Assembly: GCA_965224795.1 (NCBI GenBank)
Contig: CBDDAE010000002.1
Span: forward strand, 806,001-870,000
DNA: 64,000 bases
Source of the DNA: NVTR01 sp036480115
GTDB taxonomy: Bacteria > Pseudomonadota > Alphaproteobacteria > Rhodobacterales > Rhodobacteraceae
Reading direction: 5' to 3'
Shown: positions 51,501 to 64,000 of the stretch, one piece after another
How positions within the stretch are numbered: position 1 is the first letter of the stretch
Layout: each line of letters begins with the position of its first letter
The notes under the pieces: model-generated
The model's input: the letters and a program-made list of their open reading frames with translations, nothing else
What the model was told of the DNA's origin: nothing
The model's database searches: none
Made by a program: the position numbers and the translations under genes

Positions 51501-54500
51501 ATCCGTGAAGAGATGCCGTTGGTTACAAGTTGAACCCCAATCAGGCTGCCAACCATGACGCCCGCGCTCCAAAAACCATGGGCGCGATTCATGATCAACC
51601 GACCGCTTTGCTGTTCGGCCCGGCCAGCATAGACATTCATGGCCAGTTCTGCGATTGCGATGAACACGCCGAATAGAAACAGAGTTACAAATAAAGCTGG
51701 AATACCAGGGACATAACCCGGCAGTGCGCCAAAGATCAGCAGGGGTGGAAACACCCACAGCATTGCCTTCCGAGGGCCCCGTTTTTCGACGAATTTACTG
51801 GCGAAATATAGTGTTGGCAAAAGGCCAGCAGGCAGGCCAATAAGGGCAAACGAAAGCTGTGCCTTATCGACATTCAAGAGGGCTTGGATTTGGGCAACCT
51901 GGGAAAGCCAGGTGCCAAACAGGACGGGTTGGCTGAAAAATATCAGCATGGTGAAAAGAATGGCCGTCTTGTTATGCGGATGTTGCATATCTAACTTTTT
52001 GTTATTTAGGCTTAATATTATTTTTTTCGGCCAGAAGAACAGCATTTCGAACCGAATCGTCCCATCCCAGAAATAGTTCGTTTTGCAGCCGAATAATCGG
52101 GCGTTTCATAAGTGTTGGGTTACTGGCCAATAAGTCAATCGCCCCGGAAGTCCTTTGAACGTTTGATAAATTTCGCCATGTTGTTGAGCGTCGGTTTATC
52201 AATTTTTCACCGAATTGAGAAAAGAAACTGGTCAACTCAGAAACAGAAACACCATCATTGCGAACGTCAATTATTTGCGGTTCAAAGCCACTTTCCCGCA
52301 ACTCCTTGATCGATTTTCGACAGGTATCACAGGACTTGAGGGTATATATTTTCATTGTTTTCCAATCTAATCAGCGAGTTATAGCCAGTCTTTACGCAGA
52401 GTTAGGTTTTCCTTGATTTTTTTTTGATTCACCCCAAGTCTTGCACCGTGACAACCAAAAACTCTATGCCGACCGCCCCTAGCGAAATTGGGTAGCCGAA
52501 TAACTAGAAGAACTGGCTGCACCACACCGCCGCAATTCGTGGGCGGGATTTGACTAGGGAGACGCGGGATTATGGCCACTGGCACCGTGAAATGGTTTAA
52601 TTCTACAAAAGGTTTTGGGTTTATTCAGCCCGAAGATGGCGGCAAAGATGTGTTTGTACATATCTCAGCCGTTGAACAGGCTGGACTTACCGGTTTGGCC
52701 GATGACCAGAAAATTAGTTTTGAAATGGTTGAAGGCCGAGACGGACGAGAGTCTGCTGGTGAATTAAAACTGCTTTGACCAATAGTCTTCAATGTCAATT
52801 TAGCTTCGACGACATTGGTTGACGGTCTTTTTAGGTTTAGTAAGGATTACGGGTCAGCAAGTCTGGCCCCTAGCCGCTTGCGACTAGCAATGCACCACTT
52901 GCGATAAGAACAACACCCAGCCATCCGGCCCCGGATAGCTTTTCCCCCAGAAAAACAGCCGCAAAAATCACTACAAGCACGATTGACAGTTTGTCTATTG
53001 GCGCCACTTTGGACGCCGGGCCTAGCTGCAGCGCACGAAAGTAGCACAGCCAAGAGGCCCCGGTAGCTAAACCTGACAAGGTAAGAAATAAGTAGCTTCT
53101 TGGGGTGACGGACGAGATCTGAGAAAATTCTCCGCGCGCCCAGACAATTGCAAATATCGTCGCAAGGACAACAAGTGTACGGATTAGAGTGGCCAAGTTA
53201 GAGTTAACATTTGCGACACCAGTTTTGGCTAGAATTGCTGTTAGGGCTGCAAAAATCGCAGCTAAAACAGCCCAAAATGGCCAGGAAGATGTAATTGTTG
53301 CCATAAACAAAGCGTAGCGCAAAATTGGTTGGTTTGTCATCCCTTGCAAAGTTGAAGGCCTTGGACAAATTATTGCCATCGTCGCTGCTTAGCCTGGCCA
53401 GAGTAAAATATAATGGGGCTCAAGGCCTTAACCATACGTTGATAGTGCCAGATATTGTTCTGGTGCAGCCAGTAAAGGGGGCAACAGTTGAACTTTCCGC
53501 AGTATTCTTTGGCAATTTTTCTATCAGCAGTAATTTTGTTAACGGCGCGCAGAATATGGATGGAACGTGCCAAACCAAAACCAAACTGCCTGTGGCTACA
53601 GGATCCTGCGGTAGATTCCAAGTTAAGCGCTTGGGTTTGCCAAGTCTGTGGTGAACAGGCTTTTTCCGGGGACGAGCAACAGCCTATGGAATGCAAAAAG
53701 GTATTGCGGTCCCTGCTATAGATTGTTCAAATCTTATTATGTAACTAGGGTTGTTTAGTCCCGATCGTAAATGTCTTCATATCGCTTGATGTCGTCTTCA
53801 CCCAGGTAACTTCCTGTCTGAACCTCTATCAAGTACATCGGTAGTTTACCGGGGTTTTCCATCCGGTGGATAGCCCCCAACGGAATATATACCGATTCAT
53901 TTTCACTGAGCAGTTGGACATTATCACCGACGGTGACACGGGCAGTTCCAGCCACTACAACCCAGTGTTCAGAACGATGCACGTGTGATTGCAAACTAAG
54001 TATACCACCCGGGCGAACCATGATGCGTTTCACCTGAAAGCGATCACTTAGGCATAGTGTTTCATACCAGCCCCAGGGTCTGTGAAATCTCGGGTAGTCG
54101 TCGGCTTGCGCAACTTCATTGGCGCGCAAAGTTTCAACCACCTGCTTGACCTGTTGCGATTTATTGATGTCGGCTACTAAAACCGCATCACGCGTGACCA
54201 CGGCGACGATGTCCTTCACACCCAACCCAACCAGATGCACGTTGGAATCTTCACAGCGCAAAACTGAATTTTCACATTCAATTGCTGTCACCTCCCCACT
54301 GGTCAGCACGCCGTCTTTTGACTGAACCAATGCGCTGTGCATCGAAGCCCAACTGCCCAGATCAGTCCAGCCCGCGGCAACAGGTACAACTGAAATATCC
54401 TTTGCCTTTTCCATTACCGCATAATCAATGGATTGCGCCCGAACAGATTCGTAGGCCGTTTTTTCCAAACGCTTAAAGCCCAGGTCATCGTCGCTATCGT

Positions 54501-57500
54501 CTAGTGCCAGCTGGCAAGGAGCGATCATGTCAGGGGCATTTTTTTCAAATTCCGCCAATATGTCTTTGACCCGGAACAGAAAAATTCCGGCGTTCCAAAG
54601 ATGGCGACCTGACTGCAACATTTCTTCGGCTCGTTTGGCATCGGGTTTTTCTTTAAACGCCTTAAGTTTGGAAGCTTTGCCAAGTGTAGGGGCGCTGTCT
54701 AATTCAAGGTAACCATATCCGGTTTCTGCACTTTTCGGCGTAATGCCAAATGTTACTATTTGCCCGGCTGCGGCAACTTCAGCACCGGTTTTGATCGCCT
54801 CTAAAAATTCCTCGGGACGTTTGATCAAAGCGTCTGATGGCGTGACCATCAGTAGATCATCGGGGGAATCCTTACGCATCAGCGCCGCCGTCAAAATGGC
54901 CGGGGCAGTATCGCGCGCAGAGGGTTCTAAAACTATATTTGCATCCATCAGGCCAAGCGCTTCAGCCTGTTCACGGGCTACAAATCTAAATTCGCCATTT
55001 GTTAGAACAGTTGGCTCTCCAAATTGCTCACCTGTAAATCGTCGTAGGGTTTGCTGAAACAAGCTTTCCTCGCCCACAAGAGATGAAAACTGTTTTGGAA
55101 AAGCTTTGCGAGAGCTCGGCCAAAGACGGGTTCCGGACCCACCACAAAGTATCACTGGATAAATCAACGCCATTTACTGTCCCTAACCTGCAACTGGGTT
55201 CCATTCTAAAGCCAACTGGCCATGTATTCACATAACGCAGTTTAAGTTGGTTTTTTTGTGTCATTTTTCAACAACATACCTGTTTGGCAAACAAAATCAG
55301 CCAGTGTCGCGCCAGGTGAACAGCGCTGTGATGGCATAGTTCCAGGTTGCCCCAACAACAATACCCACCAATGCTGCCCCGAACCAAGGAAATCCAAGGT
55401 TTTCAAACAGATAGGCCGAGAGACCAATATTAGCCAAAGCACCAACAGCCGAAGCGGCACAAAATGAAAGCCAGCCGGTCAGCAAGCGCCAGCCGCCAAG
55501 TTGCCTGTCGAAATATGTAAAGAAATTGTTCACAAAGAAATTTACCGTCATGGCAACCACTGTGGCTGTGGCCTGGGCCATAACAAACGTGGAAATCCCA
55601 CCGCCAAACAGCGCGCTAAGGACGGCCATGTGAATTAGAACGCCAAACGCCCCGACCATTGAAAACATAATAAACTTCGTTGGCAGTACCCGACCTGCAG
55701 TGCGGGCAATTAAAAGTTCGATGAATTCAAGGATAACTTTGTTGTCCAGTTTGCTATCGCCCGCCTGCCTATTTTTAAATTCATAGGGGATTTCGGCAAA
55801 CGCCATTTTTTCGCCTTTGGAGGAAAGCAGATCCAGTAGAATTTTATAGCCAACGCCGGTTAAATCCCCGACACGGTCGCGAAAACTAGCGGTTTTTACC
55901 ATGAAAAAGCCGCTCATTGGATCACTTAGCTGGATGCCTGTCAGCCGCTTTGCCAACAAAGTGGCGCGCTGAGACATTTTGCGCCGTCGGTCTGACCAAT
56001 CACCAAAGCCACCGTCGCCACTGTACCTTGTTCCGACAACAATATCGACATCTTCATCAATCAATGTGTTCAGCATGGTTGGCAGTCGGGTTTCATCATG
56101 CTGCAAATCACCGTCAATTACGGCAGCATATTTTGCAGTTGTTGCAAGAATTCCTTCAATAACAGCACTGGATAGACCACGGCGGCCAACACGCTGAATA
56201 CATCGAAGTTCGGGTATTTTTGCAGCCAGAGCACGTACAGCATCCGCAGTGCCATCCGGGCTGTTATCATCGACAAAAATGATTTCAAATTTCAAAGGTG
56301 ACAGAACTTCAACCAGCCGTTTGGTTAAAATCTCAACGTTCTCAATTTCGTTGAATGTAGGCACAATCACAGCCAAGTCCAACGCCCCAGGTTGTGCGTT
56401 GGAATTAGTGTATTCGTTCATCAGTCCCGTTGCGTTTTGTTTCAATACTATGCCCCTGACTGGGTGTTTCCATCGGTGAATTTCATACTGGACCTGTTGT
56501 TTCAAGCCCACACAATATTGATCATAAGTAGATAGCGAAAAATTACCGCTGTTAGCGCCAAACGTGACAATTCTTCGCGACTGCTGCTATTGTTAAGGGC
56601 ATTCTATCCCAATAAATACTGGAATAGATCGGGAGAGCATACAATGGTATACGCAGACATCTACTCAGACTGGAAATCCAACCCAGAGGGGTTCTGGATG
56701 CAGGCTGCTGAAGCGATAGACTGGGATGTTAAGCCCAGCAAGGCGCTGATTGATGAGAACGCTCCGCTTTATGAATGGTTTGCCGATGGCATGGTCAACA
56801 CCTGCTACAACGCCGTGGATCGCCATGTGGAGGCCGGGCGCGGCAATCAGGTGGCGATTATCTATGACAGCCCGGTGACCGGAACCAAGGCCAAGATCAG
56901 TTTTGCCCAATTGCAGGATCTCGTGGCCAACCTGGCCGGCGCGCTAAGTGCCAAGGGCATCAACAAGGGTGACCGGGTGGTGATCTATATGCCGATGGTC
57001 CCCGAGGCGTTTATTGCCATGCTTGCCTGTGCGCGCATTGGTGCTGTGCACGCCGTGGTTTTTGGCGGGTTTGCCGCCAATGAGCTGGCGGTGCGCATTG
57101 ATGACACCACCCCCAAGGCGATCATCGCAGCGTCCTGTGGGATTGAGCCGGGGCGTGTGGTGAAATACAAACCACTGCTGGATGAGGCGATTGAACTTGC
57201 GGCGCATAAGCCTGAGTTTTGTGTTATTTATCAGCGGGAACAACAGCTTGCCGATCTGGTCACCGGGCGGGATTTTGACTGGGATGCAGTTCAGGACGGT
57301 GTGGCCCCAGCCCCGTGCGTGCCGGTGGAAGGCAACCACCCAGCCTATATCATCCATACCTCCGGCACCACCGGCCAGCCAAAGGGCGTGATCCGCCACA
57401 CAGGCGGCCATCTGGTGGCGCTGAACTGGACGATGAAAGCGATCTACGGGATGGACCCCGGCGACGTGTTTTGGGCGGCGTCAGATGTGGGCTGGGTCGT

Positions 57501-60500
57501 GGGACACAGCTACATTTGTTACGGCCCGCTAATCCACGGCAACACCACGGTGGTGTTTGAGGGCAAGCCCGTGGGCACGCCAGATGCCGGTACGTTCTGG
57601 CGGATGATTGAAGAATATAAAATCAAGGCGCTGTTTACGGCGCCCACGGCTTTTCGTGCGATCAAACGGGAAGATCCGGCAGGGGAATTGTTAGCGAAAT
57701 ACGACCTGACATCGCTGGACACGTTGTTTCTGGCGGGCGAGCGGGCCGACCCAGATACCATCATCTGGGCGCAGGACAAGCTGGGTGTGCCGGTGATTGA
57801 CCATTGGTGGCAAACCGAAACCGGCTGGGCAATTGCCGCCAACCCGGTTGGATTGGGGGCGTTGCCGGTCAAGATCGGTTCCCCTTCTGTCGCCATGCCG
57901 GGCTACGACGTGCAAGTGCTGGATGAGGGCGGGCACCCGGTGGCGGCCGGTGAAATGGGGGCGATTGCAATCAAACTGCCTTTGCCACCAGGCACATTGC
58001 CCACGCTGTGGAATGCGGAAGATCGGTTCCGGTCAAGCTATCTGGAACACTTCCCCGGATATTATGAGACCGGGGATGCCGGATATATCGACCAGGACGG
58101 ATACCTGTACATCATGGCGCGCACCGATGACGTGATCAACGTGGCCGGGCACCGCCTATCCACCGGCGGTATGGAGGAAGTGTTGGCGGGCCACCCGGAT
58201 GTGGCTGAATGCGCGGTAATCGGGGTGGCAGATGCTCTGAAGGGGCAGTTGCCACTGGGTTTTTTGTGCCTGAACGCGGGTTGCGCACGCGATCACAGCG
58301 ATATTGCAGCTGAAGTGGTAAAACTGGTGCGCAGTAACATTGGCCCGGTGGCGGCGTTCAAGCTGGCGGTGGTGGTGGATCGGTTGCCCAAGACGCGATC
58401 AGGTAAGATTTTGCGCGGAACCATGGCAAGCATTGCGGATGGTAAAGATTACAAAATGCCGGCCACGATTGATGACCCGGTGATTTTGGGGGAAATTGGC
58501 GTGGCGTTGCAGGGGGTGGGGTATCCGGTGGGGTAGCGGCTGGAAAGGCTGCTTCAAGCCCAAATCTACATCAGCTTGCGAGCGCAGAAAACCGATTGCG
58601 GATAGATCACCATGCTTTTCTTAGATCGTGGCCGTGGTCAGCTTCGTGAAACTTTGAAACTCAAGTTCGCCATTCGTGTTCGCAAACGGAGACAAAAGTT
58701 CCCGAAGTTCGGCATCATAGCTTTTGATGTCACTGCCCAGTTTTGAAATCGCGAAAGTATCGCGCGAGTGTTGGCATAAAATGAAGTCTTCGATGCTCTG
58801 GTAGAATGGTTTTGAAACCACTTCATACGTTTCATTCACATCAACATAATCGAAGTACTTCTCCCAAAACGACCGGTTCTTGTTCGCGTAAAGTGGCTTT
58901 CCGGTAACCCTTTGCACCCACTTTGCTAGGAATGTTTGCCAATCGCTTTCCCAAGGTGGATTATACGCACCGTCACCTTCTATGATCGAAATCAGATGAC
59001 GCGTTTTCAGATGCTTAGACAGTTTGGCAAAGAGAACCTCATGGTTCATCCAATGGATACTAAGGGCGGCAACGACAGTGTCGTACTGACCTGTCAACGG
59101 TGCCGTCTCGGCGTAGCTTTCAACCCATTCAAGATTTTCTGCCTCTCCAAACTCGAGGGACTTCCCAAGCGCGATCATGTTTGCTGATGGATCTACCGCC
59201 GTCACAGTGTCGAAGTGTTGTGACATCGGCCTCGCGATCTTGCCGTGCCCGCACCCCAGATCCAGAATGCGGCCTCTGTTAGGGGAATGACTGATAATCA
59301 GATCGTATATTTTTCGGGGGTATGGTGGGCGATAGAGATAGAGATCGACGACCTCTTTTGATTGAAAAGAAGTTCCGATCTCTTGCTTCATCCAGTTTTC
59401 CAATCAACATGACCCACAGGTCGTGCATAATTCTATGTAAGTATTGGGTCAATGACGGCTAAGTCCGCACAGCAGACATCCCAACCCTAAACAAACTGTT
59501 CGCGCATCATCCGTTCCTGCAAACCATGACCCGGATCAAACAGAATGCGATGCACGACATCGTTGTTGATGCTGATTTCCACTGATTTCACATTGATGAC
59601 AGGCCTACTGTCCGCGTCTGCCATAACCGGGCGTTTTTCTGCCTCCAGCACATCAAACCGCACCTTCGCTGATTGCGGCAGCAGCGCGCCGCGCCAGCGC
59701 CGGGGGCGAAACGGGGCGATGGCCGTCAGGGCCAGAACGTCCGAGCCAATGGGCAATATCGGTCCGTGGGCTGAATAGTTATAGGCGGTGGATCCGGCGG
59801 GCGTGCAGACCAGTGCGCCGTCGCAAACCAGTTCTTCCATGCGCACTTTGCCATCCACCGAAATGCGCAATTTGGCTGCCTGGGGGCCAGCGCGCAACAG
59901 GGAAACTTCGTTCAAGGCAAGTGCGGTGTGGGTGACGCCGTCACAATCTTTGGCAGTCATTTGCAGTGGGTTAATCAGTTCTTCCTGGGCTTGGGACAGG
60001 CGGTCAGGTAGGTTTTCATCGTTGAATTCATTCAACAAAAACCCGATTGTGCCGCAGTTCATTCCATAGACCGGGGTGCTCAAATGCTGGGTGCTATGCA
60101 GGGTTTGCAACATGAAACCATCCCCGCCAAGGGCAACAATGACGTCTGCCGCGGTTAATTCTGCCTGACCGTAACGTTTGGTCAGTTCTGCCAAAGCTAC
60201 CTGCGCTGCCGGGGCATCGCTGGACGCGAAATGGATGGTTTTTGTTTTGGCGTCAGTCATTTTCAATCCGAGTTCTGGGCAGTGCCAGAGTGAAACCCGA
60301 AAGCTGTCGTGAACTCAAGGTGTTTGTCTTTTGGTTGATACTCGTTGCAATTATCTTCTTTTGCGCCTATGTGACATGGATCATATATTCACTATTTAGA
60401 ATTTGTTATACTCGGCGGAACCTAGGAGCAAATTATGAACAGCCAGAACAGCCAAATTTCCCGCCGCGCCCTGTTGCGCCTAAGTGCCGCCAGTATGACA

Positions 60501-63500
60501 ACCCTTGCCTTGAACCCAATGGCCGCCATGGCCGCGTCAGGCCGTGTGCCTTTGCGCATTCCACCGCTGGAATCCGGAACTATGGTAGGTGGCAAACGCC
60601 AGTTTGATCTGACCCTTGGCCATGGGGCAACCGAGTTCTTTACAGGCGTTGAAACCAAAACAATGGGCATTAACGGCAGCTACCTTGGACCGGTACTGCG
60701 GTTTCGTGCTGGCGAGGACGTTCGGATTGATGTGAAAAATACATTGGCAGATAGTACAACATTGCATTGGCACGGGTTTAACTTGCCGGCAAAATCCGAT
60801 GGCGGCCCGCATCAGGTGATAACGCCGGGCAACAGCTGGACCGCTGAATTTAACGTGCAGGAAAAAGCCGCAACCATGTGGTACCATTCGCATCTGATGG
60901 GCAAAACCGCCGATCAGGTTTGGGCTGGGCTGGCCGGGATGATCATTGTCGATGACGATGAAAGCGCCAATCTGGACCTACCAAATACATACGGCGTTGA
61001 TGATATTCCGGTTATTTTACAAGACCGTAGCTTTAACAGTTATGGGCAGATGCCCTATAAACCGGGCATGCATTTTCGCATGATGGGCATGACCGGAGAC
61101 ACGGCCGTGGTGAATGGAACCGTGGCCCCCTTTCTGGATGTGACCACCAGCAAAGTGCGCCTGCGGTTGCTGAATGCATCCAATGGCAGCATCTACATGC
61201 TGGGCTTTGCGGATGGCCGTAGCTTTGACGTGATCGCCAGTGACGGCGGGTTACTGACAGCGCCGGTTAGTACAACTGGTGTTCGGCTTGCGCCCGGTGA
61301 ACGGGCGGAGATTGTGGTGGATATGTCCAACAAAACCCCGGCAATGCTGCGTAGTTTTTCGATCCAGACCGAGGATATGGGCGGTATGATGGGTGGCATG
61401 ATGGGCGGTATGATGAATGAAGGCAGCCCGGAATTCGAATTTCTGGAATTGCGCCCGGCGGCTGATTTGGTTGGTTCCTCGGAATTGCCAACGCAACTGG
61501 CCGATCTGCCCATACCTGATACCACAACGGCCACCAACGGTCGCCGGTTTGAGCTGCACATGCGCGGCATGATGATGATGAATGCCCTAACCGGGGGCGG
61601 ATTTACCATTAACGGCAAGTCCATGGATCCACAGCGGATTGATGAGGTGGTGAAGCGCGGAGAAACCGAAGTTTGGGAAATCGCAAACACATCGATGATG
61701 GCGCATCCCTTCCATATTCATAACACCCAGTTTCGCATACTGGATCGTAACGGTCAGGCACCCCACCCGATTGAAGCCGGGCGCAAAGACACTGTGCTGG
61801 TGTTCCCAGGGGAAACCGTGCGCATCCTGATCCGGTTTGATCATTACGCGGATGCCTCGACCCCCTATATGTACCATTGCCATATTCTGGAACACGAAGA
61901 CGCCGGGATGATGGGTCAATTTACTGTGGTTTAAGCGTTAGGGCGTACATGGTGTCGCTGTGGTCGCTTTCAGGGTTACGGGTGCCGGGTATTTTCGCTA
62001 GAAGGCGAAAAAATGCACACGCGACAGGAGACTGATATGGGAACTTCCACTGGTAACCTCGGCTTTTTCACTGAAACTCTGACTGATCGCGACCCGGAAC
62101 TGATGGGCGCTGTCACCGATGAACTGGGCCGCCAGCGTGAAGAGATCGAACTGATCGCGTCGGAAAACATTGTATCGATGGCGGTGATGCAGGCGCAGGG
62201 CACGGTGCTGACCAATAAATATGCCGAAGGCTACCCAGGTAAGCGCTATTACGGCGGTTGTCAGCATGTCGATGTGGCGGAAAACCTGGCGATTGATCGC
62301 GCGAAACAGCTGTTTGGCTGTGAGTTTGTGAATGTGCAGCCCCATTCTGGCAGCCAGGCCAATCAGGGCGTGTTTCAAGCGCTAATCCAGCCCGGTGATA
62401 CGATTTTAGGCATGGATCTGGCATCGGGTGGGCACCTGACCCATGGGGCGAAACCGAACCAGTCGGGCAAGTGGTTTAACGCGGTACAATACGGCGTACG
62501 CCGGCAAGACAATCTGATTGACTATGATCAGATACAGGCACTGGCGACCGAACATCAGCCCAAATTAGTGATCGCCGGGGGCTCTGCCATTCCGCGCCAG
62601 ATTGATTTTGCCCGGATGCGCGAAATTGCTGACAGTGTTGGCGCCTATCTGCTGGTGGATATGGCGCATTTTGCCGGGCTAGTGGCCGCTGGCGCCCATC
62701 CCAGCCCGTTTCCACACGCCCATGTGGCGACGACAACCACCCATAAAACCCTGCGCGGGCCGCGCGGTGGCATGATCCTGACCAACGATGAAGCGATTTT
62801 CAAAAAAGCGAATTCAGCCATTTTTCCGGGTATTCAGGGTGGCCCGCTGATGCATGTGATCGCCGCCAAAGCGGTGGCCTTTGGCGAAGCGCTGCGCCCG
62901 GATTTCAAGGATTATATCGCGCAAGTTGTTGTAAACGCGCAGGCAATGGCCGATCAGCTGCTAAAGGGCGGGTTGGACATTGTGACCGGCGGGACAGACA
63001 CTCATGTGATGCTGGTGGACCTGCGCCCCAAGGGCGTGACCGGCAAAGCAACCGAGGCCGCACTGGGGCGCGCCAACATCACCACCAACAAAAACGGCAT
63101 TCCGTTTGACCCGGAAAAGCCGTTTGTGACATCGGGCATTCGGCTAGGTTCACCCGCTGGAACGACGCGCGGGTTTGGCGAGGCTGAGTTTCGTTTGATT
63201 GCCGATTGGATTGTTGAAGTTGTCGACGGGCTGGCGGCCAATGGTGAAGACGGAAATGGTGCGGTCGAGGAGGCGGTGAAGGTCAAGGTTCTGGACCTGT
63301 GCGCTAAGTTTCCGATCTATCCGGGGCTGTAGCGGGCTAGCTGTCCGGTGCCTGAAAGCAATCAGCATACGCTAAATATCGAGCGCCGCTTGGGCGACTG
63401 GATGCGGGCGCGGTTGCCCGGTGCGCTGGCCGAATTCATCATGTTTGGGCTGAAACAGGGCTGGGCCGCACTATTTGGCGCGCTGATGCTGTTGGGGATC

Positions 63501-64000
63501 ATCGTTTCCAAGGTGATCTGGCAGGCCGACTGGCCACTGGCGCGGTACGACGGGCTGTTCCTGTATGCGGTTGCCCTGCAAGTCGGGTTCTTACTGCTAA
63601 AGTTGGAAAGCCTTCGCGAGGCACGGGTGATTCTGATATTCCACGTGATCGGCACCGTGATGGAGATTTTTAAGGTGCAGGCCGGATCCTGGGCCTACCC
63701 GGAACCGGGGCTGATCAAGCTGATGGATGTGCCGCTGTTTTCCGGGTTTATGTATGCCTCTATCGGGTCATATATGGCGCGAGTGATCCGGGTGTTTGAC
63801 ATGCGTTTCACCCCCTACCCGGCGTTCTGGACCAGTGTGGTTCTGGCTGTCGCCATCTACGTTAATTTCTTTGCACATCATTTCTTGCCCGACATCCGGC
63901 TGGCGCTGTTTGCAGCCACTGTAATTTTGTATATTCGCACCCGGATATTGTTCACCATCGGCACCCGCACCTATTGGATGCCCCTGCCCATGGCGGCATT

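Overview
The window comes from an alphaproteobacterium of the order Rhodobacterales, most likely a marine member of the Roseobacter group with a moderate G+C content. Four things point there: the chain phoH-ybeY-corC-lnt-metK; an irr gene divergent from fabA-fabB-fabI; a PHA cluster with phaZ divergent from phaC-phaP-phaR; and a SAM/SAH riboswitch on metK, an RNA class known almost only from Rhodobacterales. Family-restricted small proteins (DUF2842, DUF6524, DUF817) agree. No species can be named. The DNA is ordinary chromosome: no insertion sequence, prophage, integrase or CRISPR array was seen, and genes are packed with many ATGA overlaps.

Layout. 1-12,051 is almost all on the minus strand: rpsA (cut by the window edge), cmk, a four-helix membrane protein, aroA, trmB, metK with its riboswitch, lnt, corC, ybeY, phoH, a lipoprotein and an OmpA-type protein that share a small domain, and miaB. 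12,168-16,184 holds a glycosyltransferase-like gene, irr, and the unsaturated fatty acid genes fabA, fabB and fabI. 16,298-24,891 is accessory metabolism: a degenerate site-2-protease-like membrane protein, a tightly coupled run (haloacid dehalogenase, alpha/beta hydrolase, threonine dehydratase-like enzyme, endonuclease/phosphatase), an MFS exporter, a zinc alcohol dehydrogenase, a GNAT acetyltransferase and an enolase-superfamily enzyme. tRNA-Arg(TCT) follows.

25,146-33,578 mixes transport and housekeeping: an EamA permease, thiamine diphosphokinase, a 600-residue acidic protein, DUF2842, purA, DUF6524, an HPP protein, secG and pyrG. 33,639-39,507 has a TerB/PhnD-like pair, a complete polar amino acid ABC transporter and a DegT-type aminotransferase. 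39,504-44,934 has a LysR regulator and the PHA storage genes phaR, phaP, phaC and phaZ, with TGC-rich palindromes in front of phaR and phaP and between phaC and phaZ that look like PhaR operators. 44,935-49,221 has a small hydrolase, an AraC regulator, DUF1801 and VOC proteins, and thrS. 49,390-56,421 has a Hint-domain protein, small membrane proteins, an MFS permease, an ArsC-like protein, a cold shock protein, a small four-cysteine protein, a GDP-mannose enzyme and a GT2-GtrA fusion. 56,644-64,000 has prpE, a methyltransferase, nadK, a Met-rich multicopper oxidase, glyA and a partial DUF817 gene.

How the genes work together. PrpE can feed propionyl-CoA to central metabolism, and the PHA cluster stores acyl units as polymer, with PhaR as its sensor. 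FabA, FabB and FabI make unsaturated fatty acids beside the iron regulator Irr. GlyA and the riboswitch-controlled MetK belong to one-carbon and methyl metabolism. The remaining genes are translation, nucleotide and envelope functions.

No plainly new multi-gene system was found. The least explained items are the lipoprotein/OmpA pair, the acidic protein with a winged-helix-like C terminus, the degenerate M50-like protein, the cytoplasmic PhnD-like protein fused by overlap to TerB, the stand-alone Hint protein and the four-cysteine micro-protein.
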